Below, one piece after another: positions 19,974 to 27,665 of a stretch of DNA of 64,000 nt. The stretch comes from Mariniphaga sp041687255 (GTDB lineage: Bacteria > Bacteroidota > Bacteroidia > Bacteroidales > Prolixibacteraceae). The stretch is from contig JAWLCL010000018.1 in NCBI GenBank assembly GCA_041687255.1, positions 29,978 through 93,977 on the forward strand, given 5' to 3'. The translations under genes and the position numbers were made by a program. The notes beneath the pieces were generated by a model that had not been told where the DNA came from, ran no database searches, and worked only from the letters and a program-made list of their open reading frames with translations. Position 1 is the first letter of the stretch. Every line of letters starts with the position of its first letter.

Positions 19974-22900
19974 ATGAGACGAAAAATGACCTTAACCGCT
20001 TGCCTGTTATTAATCATTTCAGGGTTGGCTTTTACAGGCAAAGCAGAAAATAATATCGTTTGGCAAATTGGTAAATCCGATAACAGTGCCGGTGAATTTG
20101 CACTTGCCCCGGATGGTTTCAGCAGGTTTCTGGAAGAAGACTTTGGATGGGAAGATGGTTTTTTTCTTGTTGGACATTCCGCAGAAAGTAAAGATTGGCC
20201 ATATGTGTTACCAGGACCATCGGACAATTGGGGAGGAACATCAGGAACAGCAGGATGGCGCTCCCACACCTTGAACATTTTATTTTCACTTGACAGTCTG
20301 CCAAAAGAAGGCGATTGGACTCTACACGTCGATTTAACAGGATATAACCCAAATAATCCTCCTTTGCTGAAAATTTCGGTAAATGGGAAATCACAAAAGG
20401 AATACTTTTCTTCAGGTGAAGGAGATGAAAGTCCTGTGGGAAATAATTCGGGTGCTTCTGTATCTCCACTCCGGTTTACTTTCCCGACAGAGACATTTAA
20501 TAACGGCGGGAATGAAATAAGCATGACCATCCTTCAGGGGTCATGGATAATGTTCGACTGCATTAAACTGGAAGGCCCTGCGGCCGCACATCCAGGCAAA
20601 AACGAAAAGCTTTTCATCCGGACTATTGAACCTGCAAATTATGAAATAAAGACCAATAATGGAGCAGCACAACCCTTGCTTGTAGACGTTGAACACCTGG
20701 AAGGGAATCCGCATCTGGAAGTCATTGTTGATGGTAATACAATTTTCCGGGAGGCTGTTGAAACCGGCAGGTATATTTTTGAGGCACCTATGCCCGCAGT
20801 TACTTCTCCACGGGAAAGCAGCTTTGAAATAATGGCTGATGGAGAAGTAATAACCTCGGGTACTGTGCTACGCAGCAGTCAAAAGCAAATTACACCGGCC
20901 GGCTATGTTGATACGAAAATGGGTACTGCACACTCAAGATGGATGATAGCTCCCGGTCCATGGATGCCATTTAGCATGGTTAAACTAAGTCCTGACAATC
21001 AAAACAGCGGGTGGCAGGCCGGTTATGATCCCATTTTTGAAACCATTGGAGGGTTCAGTCACATACATGAATGGACAATGGCAGGCTTACTGCTGATGCC
21101 GGCAAATGGTCCTTTGCAGACTCAGGTGGGCGATGAAAAAAACCCGGATGAAGGATATCGTTCAAGGTTAAATAAGAAAACAGAAAAAGCGCCTTTAGGC
21201 TATTATAAAGCTGAATTAACCGATTATGACATAGTAGCTGAATTAACCTCTACAACGCGCTGTGGATTTCAACGATACACCTTTCCTGAAGATAAAAAAG
21301 ACTCACGTGTATTGGTCGATTTACAAATTCCGGCTGAATACAGATACAACCTTGTAAATGTTCAAATAGAAAAAGTAAGTGATACACGAATAGAAGGTTT
21401 CAGCAGCCAGATTTCCCCTAACACATGGTCAGGTGGTGTATCTCAGGAATACATTGTACATTTTGTGATAGAATTTGATCAACCCATCCGCCATTTTGGA
21501 TTCTGGACAGAAGAAGGCACATTTGAGAATACAAGTATTCTTCAAAAAGAAAACCCAGAGGATGCTGGAGCATGGTTTGAATTTAATACTGAAACCAATC
21601 AGGTAGTGCAGGTCCGTACCGGCATTTCCTACGTTAGTATAGAGAATGCGGCACAAAATCTGATGACCGAAATAAGCAGTCCCTTTGGGTGGGATTTCGA
21701 AGCAGTGCGCAAAAACAATGTTGACACCTGGAACGAACTGCTTCAACGGGTAAAGATTACCACTAACGATCAGCGTGAAAAGAAAAGATTCTACACCAAT
21801 ATGTACCGGGCACTGTGCAGCCGCAATACCTTCAGCGATACCGACGGCAAGTGGGTGGATGCCGATGAAACTGTCAGGCAACTTGACGATCCGGAATCAC
21901 CTGCCCTGGGTTGCGATGCCTTTTGGAACACCTTCTGGAACCTGAATCAATTCTGGAACCTTGTCACTCCCGAATGGAGCAACCGATGGGTGAATTCACA
22001 GCTCGCCATGTACCGCGCAGGGGGATGGCTGGCTAAAGGACCGGCCGGCATGGAATATATTCCGGTAATGGTTGCCGAACATGAAATTCCTCTCATAGTG
22101 GGCGCCTACCAGATGGGAATCCGCGATTTTGATGTTGAACTTGCTTTTGAGGCAGTGAAAAAAATGCAGACAACCCCTGCTCAGGAAGTGGGAGGCGGTT
22201 TTGCAGGCAACAGGGATCTTTTGCCTTACCTCCAATATCAATACGTGCCTCACGATAAAGGCCGGTTTTCAAATACCCTTGAATATTCATTTGATGACTG
22301 GACAGTATCTCAGTTTGCCAAAGCACTGGGAAAAGAAACGGAATATAAAGAGTTTCTGGAAAGAGGAAATTACTGGAAAAATGCCATCGACAAGGAATCC
22401 GGCTATGCCCGGATGAAAGATTCCAACGGAAACTGGCTGCCTGATTTCGATCCCTATCGTTCAGGAAGCAATCATCATTATGTAGAAGGAAATGCATGGC
22501 AGCTTACTTTTTTTGTTCCCCAGGATGTACCTGCACTTGCCCGATATATCGGAGAAGAGCGGTTTGTTGAAAGGCTTGACTGGGGATTCAATGAAAGTTA
22601 TAAATGGCGTTTTAATGCTCCAAATGATCAATACTGGGATTATCCGGTAATACAGGGAAACCAGCAATCGATGCACTTTGCATTTCTGTTCAATTGGGTA
22701 AAACATCCGTGGCTGACACAGAAATGGAGCAGGGCTATTATCGACCGCTATTACGGCTATGGGTTGGCAAATGCATACCTGGGTGATGAAGACCAGGGAC
22801 AAATGAGTGCCTGGTTTATTATGGCCGCTCTTGGATTGTTTCAAACAGATGGAGGATGTAACGTTAATCCGGTTTATGAAATAGCCAGCCCTCTGTTTCC

Positions 22901-23117
22901 TAAAGCAGAAATTGACCTCGGCAAACGATATGAACGCGGAGAAAAATTCACTATAGAAGCAAAAAATGCTTCGCGGATGAATAAGTATGTACAATCGGCC
23001 ACCTTAAACGGGAAAAAGCTAACTGATTTTAAAATTCCTGTTAAGGAGTTACTGAATGGTGGCAACCTGGTACTCGAAATGGGGCCGGCACCGAATAAAA
23101 AATGGGGAATTCAATAG
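19974..23117 (+). CDS. GH92 alpha-mannosidase with N-terminal carbohydrate-binding-like module (GH92 copy 5)
   Basis: 1047 residues, about 280 longer than its paralogues. After a signal peptide (cleavage near GKAE, residue 24) comes a beta-sandwich at about 28-200 opening with 'VWQIGKSDNS' and containing 'PLLKISVNGK'. This matches the domain III/CBM-like module of polysaccharide lyase family 4. A linker with a small beta domain (about 215-305) follows, then the GH92 core from 'YVDTKMGT'. The catalytic Glu is at about 838 (VEGNAWQLTFFV) and GDEDQG gives Asp938 and Asp940. The extra module probably anchors the enzyme to glycan. The core subgroup is shared with GH92 copy 3. Confidence 0.93.
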   Translation: MRRKMTLTACLLLIISGLAFTGKAENNIVWQIGKSDNSAGEFALAPDGFSRFLEEDFGWEDGFFLVGHSAESKDWPYVLPGPSDNWGGTSGTAGWRSHTLNILFSLDSLPKEGDWTLHVDLTGYNPNNPPLLKISVNGKSQKEYFSSGEGDESPVGNNSGASVSPLRFTFPTETFNNGGNEISMTILQGSWIMFDCIKLEGPAAAHPGKNEKLFIRTIEPANYEIKTNNGAAQPLLVDVEHLEGNPHLEVIVDGNTIFREAVETGRYIFEAPMPAVTSPRESSFEIMADGEVITSGTVLRSSQKQITPAGYVDTKMGTAHSRWMIAPGPWMPFSMVKLSPDNQNSGWQAGYDPIFETIGGFSHIHEWTMAGLLLMPANGPLQTQVGDEKNPDEGYRSRLNKKTEKAPLGYYKAELTDYDIVAELTSTTRCGFQRYTFPEDKKDSRVLVDLQIPAEYRYNLVNVQIEKVSDTRIEGFSSQISPNTWSGGVSQEYIVHFVIEFDQPIRHFGFWTEEGTFENTSILQKENPEDAGAWFEFNTETNQVVQVRTGISYVSIENAAQNLMTEISSPFGWDFEAVRKNNVDTWNELLQRVKITTNDQREKKRFYTNMYRALCSRNTFSDTDGKWVDADETVRQLDDPESPALGCDAFWNTFWNLNQFWNLVTPEWSNRWVNSQLAMYRAGGWLAKGPAGMEYIPVMVAEHEIPLIVGAYQMGIRDFDVELAFEAVKKMQTTPAQEVGGGFAGNRDLLPYLQYQYVPHDKGRFSNTLEYSFDDWTVSQFAKALGKETEYKEFLERGNYWKNAIDKESGYARMKDSNGNWLPDFDPYRSGSNHHYVEGNAWQLTFFVPQDVPALARYIGEERFVERLDWGFNESYKWRFNAPNDQYWDYPVIQGNQQSMHFAFLFNWVKHPWLTQKWSRAIIDRYYGYGLANAYLGDEDQGQMSAWFIMAALGLFQTDGGCNVNPVYEIASPLFPKAEIDLGKRYERGEKFTIEAKNASRMNKYVQSATLNGKKLTDFKIPVKELLNGGNLVLEMGPAPNKKWGIQ

Positions 23118-23130
23118 TTAGTTTTAACGA

Positions 23131-24045
23131 ATGAAAGAAATTGCATTGGGGGCAGATATCGGAGGCAGTCACATTACCTGTCAGCTTTTCGATACAGAAT
23201 TCAATTCGGCAATTAAATCCGCCAAAAGCAGAATAGCTGTAAACAGCCGGGCTTCGAAAAATGAAATAATTGACAGCTGGGTTTCAGCCATCATGGAAGC
23301 TTGCAAAAACCATCCCGTTTCGTCTCTTGCGGGCATTGGATTTGCCATGCCCGGACCCTTTGATTATGAAAAAGGAGTGGCCTGGTTTAAAGGAGTTCAG
23401 AAATTTGAAAGTTTATATGGCATAAATATTCGGGAAGAAATTCAGCAAAAATTACATCTTGATGCCGGATTTCCGGTGAGGTTCCTCAATGATGCAACCT
23501 GTTTTGCCATTGGTGAAGCATGGATGGGTGAAGCATCAAAATATAAACGAATAATTGCCCTTACAATGGGAACAGGATTCGGCACAACGTTTATTGAAAA
23601 TGGTCTTCCTGTTGCCGGCAAATACGGAATTCCCGAAGATGGATTTCTGTACCATATCCCTTTTCAAAATTCAATTGCCGATGACTATTTTTCGACAAGG
23701 TGGTTCCTGAAAGAATATGAGACAAATTCAGGTAAGCCTGCAGCTGGAGTCAAAGAGCTGTATGAGAGAACAAGCTTTGACCCCAAAGCAGCTGAATTAT
23801 TCAAAGTTTTTGGAGAAAACCTGGGCAATTTTTTAGTCCCATGGGTAAAAACATTCAATGCCGATTGCCTGGTTTTTGGCGGAAACATCTCCAGAAGCTT
23901 TACACTGTTTGAAGAGCAAATTGGGAATGCATTTCTAAAAAATAGTTTACATCCAACTATCTATCAATCCAATATGGAAGAAGAAGCAGCATTGTTTGGC
24001 AGTGCAAAACTATGTGACAACAATTTTTACTCAAAATTGGCATAA
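23131..24045 (+). CDS. ROK-family sugar kinase
   Basis: 304 residues, cytoplasmic. The phosphate-1 loop GADIGGSH is at the N-terminus. Next are 'GIGFAMPGPFDYEKG' near 70-84, the catalytic region 'FLNDATCFAIGEAW' near 117-130 with Asp120, and 'TMGTGFGT' near 145. The cysteine zinc-binding signature of many ROK kinases (CxCGxxGC) is absent, and 'GFLYHIPF' stands in its place, so specificity is hard to infer. In this operon it is a candidate mannokinase, fructokinase or N-acetylhexosamine kinase for N-glycan sugars. It lies 14 bp after GH92 copy 5 and 20 bp before the permease gene. Confidence 0.85.
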   Translation: MKEIALGADIGGSHITCQLFDTEFNSAIKSAKSRIAVNSRASKNEIIDSWVSAIMEACKNHPVSSLAGIGFAMPGPFDYEKGVAWFKGVQKFESLYGINIREEIQQKLHLDAGFPVRFLNDATCFAIGEAWMGEASKYKRIIALTMGTGFGTTFIENGLPVAGKYGIPEDGFLYHIPFQNSIADDYFSTRWFLKEYETNSGKPAAGVKELYERTSFDPKAAELFKVFGENLGNFLVPWVKTFNADCLVFGGNISRSFTLFEEQIGNAFLKNSLHPTIYQSNMEEEAALFGSAKLCDNNFYSKLA

Positions 24046-24064
24046 CCCATAAAACCATCTTAAT

Positions 24065-25219
24065 ATGAACACTAAAACACTATCCTACACTTTCATAGCC
24101 CCGGTACTGCTTAGTTTTTTTGTTATGAGTGCCTGCGATTTGGTAGGCATTGGCGTTGATAACGTAAAAGCCGATTTCGACTTAAACAATACTCTCTCTC
24201 AACTGATTCCCTTGGCTGTATTTGCCTGGTTTTTTTTGCTGTCGGTTCCCACCGGTATACTGCAGGATCGGATAGGGAAAAGAAACATGCTTAATATAGG
24301 TATTTTGCTCACTGCAGCTGGCCTCTTCCTGCCCTTTTTCTTTTATTCATTTTTAACCGTTATGGCAGGCTTTGCCCTTTTAGGAATTGGAAACACCATT
24401 ATTCAGGTATCGGCAAACCCATTGCTCATCGATGTTGTTCCTGCGGAAAGAACATCCAGCTTTTTAAGTTTTTCACAGTTTGTAAAATCAGTGGGTTCAA
24501 TGGTAGCTCCTTATCTTACCACCTATTTTGCAGTACGTTTTGGCGACTGGAAGCTTACCCTGTTGACGTTTGGCATTGTTTCCCTTATTTCCGCAGGATG
24601 GCTGCATTTCACTAAAATCACCGAATCGCTGGCCAGTGAAGAAAAAGCAACAATTAAGTCATGCCTGAAACTTTTAGGCGTAGGTTATGTAACATTAATG
24701 GTCCTGGGAATTTTTTTTGTGGTAGGTATCGATGTGGGCATCAATGCCACATCCGGTCAGTTTTTGCTCATAAAAATGGAAATGAGCAGTGAAGCAGCAC
24801 AACAAGGCCGTAGCCTTTATTTCTTCGGAAAGATGCTTGGTACTTTTCTTGGGGCCTTGTTACTGGTGCGTATCTCTCCGGTTAAATTTCTGCTTGTTTC
24901 TTCTATAGCAACATTGCTTGCAACAATACTTTTCATCTTCTCACCTTCACCAATATCCGCTTTGACCCTCATGTTTCTAATCGGACTGGCTGCTTCCAAT
25001 ATTTTCCCTCTAATTTTCACCCTTACTGTAAAAAAATATCCAACCCGTGCCAATGAAATTTCCGGGCTGATGATAATGGCGGTATCGGGAGGAGCAATAA
25101 TACCCCCTATTGTAGGTGGCATTGCCGATCTCTTCAATATAACAGCGGGAATGTATGTTTTTGTTTTTTGCGCGTTATATTTGCTGCTCGTATCAATTTA
25201 TTCCTTAAAGAAATTTTAA
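24065..25219 (+). CDS. MFS sugar permease, FucP-like
   Basis: 384 residues with about 12 predicted membrane helices. The first loop has 'CDLVGIGVDNVKADF' and the inter-helix loop has 'GILQDRIGKRNML', the MFS A-loop in the sugar:proton symporter style. 'SANPLLIDVVP' matches the FucP/GluP subgroup common in Bacteroidetes. The likely role is inner-membrane uptake of a hexose (mannose or GlcNAc) released by the glycosidases. It sits between a kinase and GH92 copy 6, with 1 bp to the latter. Confidence 0.87.
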   Translation: MNTKTLSYTFIAPVLLSFFVMSACDLVGIGVDNVKADFDLNNTLSQLIPLAVFAWFFLLSVPTGILQDRIGKRNMLNIGILLTAAGLFLPFFFYSFLTVMAGFALLGIGNTIIQVSANPLLIDVVPAERTSSFLSFSQFVKSVGSMVAPYLTTYFAVRFGDWKLTLLTFGIVSLISAGWLHFTKITESLASEEKATIKSCLKLLGVGYVTLMVLGIFFVVGIDVGINATSGQFLLIKMEMSSEAAQQGRSLYFFGKMLGTFLGALLLVRISPVKFLLVSSIATLLATILFIFSPSPISALTLMFLIGLAASNIFPLIFTLTVKKYPTRANEISGLMIMAVSGGAIIPPIVGGIADLFNITAGMYVFVFCALYLLLVSIYSLKKF

Positions 25220-25220
25220 A

Positions 25221-27602
25221 ATGCTAAAATCAGGACTTCTACTTTTATTTGTAACTCTTTTTTTTTCCTGCAGCACTCCTGATCAGGAAATATCAAACAA
25301 TTTTAATCCGGTTCAATACGTAGATCCCCAAATCGGCTCGGTACATGGCCGGTGGTTTTTTTACACTCCTGCGGCCTTGCCATTTGGGCTGGCCAAACTG
25401 GCTCCGCATACTAATTCTTATGAAAGCATAGGAAGCTGGCTTCCAGGAGGATACGACGACCGTCATTCTTCCATTGAGGGATTTGGTCATTTTCATGAAT
25501 TCCAGATTGGCGGTGTGGTTGTAATGCCCACTGTGGGCGAATTAAAAACTGTTCCCGGTACACTTGAAAACCCCGACGACGGCTACCGCTCACGATTCGA
25601 CAAAGAGAATGAGCATTCTGAACCAGGATATTATTCCGTACTGCTTTCGGACTACAACATCAAAGCAGAGATTACCGCTACCGAACGAGTGGGCTTTCAC
25701 CGCTATACTTTTCCGCAATCGTCGGAAGCCAGGCTGATTTTTGACATTGGTCATAAACAGGGAGAAAGTAGTGATGTAATTGATGCTTATGCCAGACTGG
25801 TGAATAACAATGAGCTAGAAGGTTTCGTTGAAACATACCCGGAATATGCAAAATTTGGCGATCCGGGAAAACATGTTAAAATGTATTTTGTGGCACGGCT
25901 GAGTAAAACACCTGATGCCGTCGGAACCTTTGTCGATGAAAAGATTCAGCCGGATGCCAGTTCCACACAAGGGGTCCGGAATGGAATTTACCTGACTTTT
26001 AATACCGGGGAAAATGAAGTAGTGGAAATGCAGGTTGGCCTTTCTTACACCAGCCTCGAAAATGCCCGGTTAAACATGGAGACTGAGGCCAAAGGGAAAA
26101 CCTTTGATGATGTTCATACGGCTGCCACTCAGCGATGGAATGAAATGCTGGGTCGTATTAGGGTGGAAGATGAAAATGAAGAGAATAAAACCAAATTTTA
26201 TACCGGTCTGTACCATGCGCTGCTGGGTCGTGGTATTGCAAGCGACGTGAATGGTCAGTACAAACTGAATGGTAAAGGAACCGGGCAAATTCCTTTGGAT
26301 GAAAATGGAATACCAAAATACAATCACATCAATACCGATGGTATGTGGGGAGGGTTCTGGAACCTGAGCCAGCTTTGGGCAATGGCCTACCCCGAATACC
26401 TTAGCCAATACCTGCAATCGAATATCGATTTCTACAAGGAAACCGGATGGCTGCACGATGGCGCTGCGGCAGGGGTATTTACAAATGGTGTGCAAACCAA
26501 TTTCCAGGGACTGCTTATTGCTGCTGCTTATAACAGTGGAATCAGGGGATTCGACTGGGAAACAGGATATGAAGCTGCTGTAAAAAATGAACTGGATTAC
26601 AGGGGAAGAGATCTTGGAAACGGAAAGTACGATTTGCATTATTTCGTGAAACGGGGTTATGTACCTTACCAGGATACTATCATCTCCAATGGCTGGAGAT
26701 TCAATTTCGGAGCATCCCACACCCTGGAGTATGCCTTCAGTTCCTATGCCGTAGCACAAATGGCAAAAAATTTGGGCAAAAAGGAGGATTACCAAAAACT
26801 GATGAAACAAGCAGGATACTGGAAGAATTTATTTGATGATGAAACCCGGTTCATTCGCCCTAAACTTCCCGATGGCAGTTTCATTCCAGCCTTTGATCCT
26901 ATGAAAGCCTGGGATGGTTTTCAGGAAGGAAATGCTTATCAGTTTACATGGTTTGTACCACATGACGCTGCAGGGCTCATGGAAAAAATCGGGAAAGACC
27001 GGTTTAACAACCGCCTGGAAGAAACCTTCACCGAAAGCCGCAAGTCCTTGTTTGGTGGAGGAAGGGAAGTTGACAGCTTTTCAGGAGTGCAAATGCTTTA
27101 CAATCATGGAAACCAGCCCTGCCTGCACCAGTCGTGGCTGTTTAATTACTCCGGAAAGCCCTGGCTCACCCAGGAATGGACGCGTACCATCTGCGATGAG
27201 TTTTACGGCACTGAACCCCTGCACGGCTACGGATTCGGACAGGATGAAGATCAGGGGCAGCTGGGAGCCTGGTTTGTTATGGCAGCATTGGGACTGTTCG
27301 ATGTGCAGGGGCATGCCGCCGCAGAACCTACCCTACAGTTTGGCAGTCCGTTATTTAAGAAGATAACCGTTCAGCTCTCTGATGACCCCGCGCATAAGCT
27401 TGTTATTCAGGCATCCAACAACGAACCTGAAAACGTTTACGTTAAAAGCCTGACCTTTAACAATGAACCATTGGAAAAGTGCTGGATAAACCGGGCAGAA
27501 CTGATGAAAGGAGGCATTCTTTCTTTTGAAATGGATACAGTTCCAAACGAAAATTGGGGAATTACATCTCCGCCCCCATCAATGAGCGATGCGATGAAGT
27601 AA
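25221..27602 (+). CDS. GH92 alpha-mannosidase, lipoprotein (GH92 copy 6)
   Basis: 793 residues with lipobox FFSC (Cys17), so a membrane-anchored lipoprotein like copy 1. The N-terminal sandwich has 'YVDPQIGSVHGRW' and 'LPFGLAKLAPH', where Ala-Pro-His replaces the usual Ser-Pro-Asp. The catalytic Glu is at about 569 (QEGNAYQFTWFVPHD). The base motif is GQDEDQG (Asp675, Asp677), with Gln inserted where other copies have GDED. The C-terminal tail 'PPPSMSDAMK' echoes copy 3. The start is only 1 bp after the permease stop. Confidence 0.94.
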   Translation: MLKSGLLLLFVTLFFSCSTPDQEISNNFNPVQYVDPQIGSVHGRWFFYTPAALPFGLAKLAPHTNSYESIGSWLPGGYDDRHSSIEGFGHFHEFQIGGVVVMPTVGELKTVPGTLENPDDGYRSRFDKENEHSEPGYYSVLLSDYNIKAEITATERVGFHRYTFPQSSEARLIFDIGHKQGESSDVIDAYARLVNNNELEGFVETYPEYAKFGDPGKHVKMYFVARLSKTPDAVGTFVDEKIQPDASSTQGVRNGIYLTFNTGENEVVEMQVGLSYTSLENARLNMETEAKGKTFDDVHTAATQRWNEMLGRIRVEDENEENKTKFYTGLYHALLGRGIASDVNGQYKLNGKGTGQIPLDENGIPKYNHINTDGMWGGFWNLSQLWAMAYPEYLSQYLQSNIDFYKETGWLHDGAAAGVFTNGVQTNFQGLLIAAAYNSGIRGFDWETGYEAAVKNELDYRGRDLGNGKYDLHYFVKRGYVPYQDTIISNGWRFNFGASHTLEYAFSSYAVAQMAKNLGKKEDYQKLMKQAGYWKNLFDDETRFIRPKLPDGSFIPAFDPMKAWDGFQEGNAYQFTWFVPHDAAGLMEKIGKDRFNNRLEETFTESRKSLFGGGREVDSFSGVQMLYNHGNQPCLHQSWLFNYSGKPWLTQEWTRTICDEFYGTEPLHGYGFGQDEDQGQLGAWFVMAALGLFDVQGHAAAEPTLQFGSPLFKKITVQLSDDPAHKLVIQASNNEPENVYVKSLTFNNEPLEKCWINRAELMKGGILSFEMDTVPNENWGITSPPPSMSDAMK

Positions 27603-27665
27603 ATCAGAAGCAGCAATACTGCTCTTTGTGCTGTAAAGCGGATTTTATAAACCAGAATCAATTCA

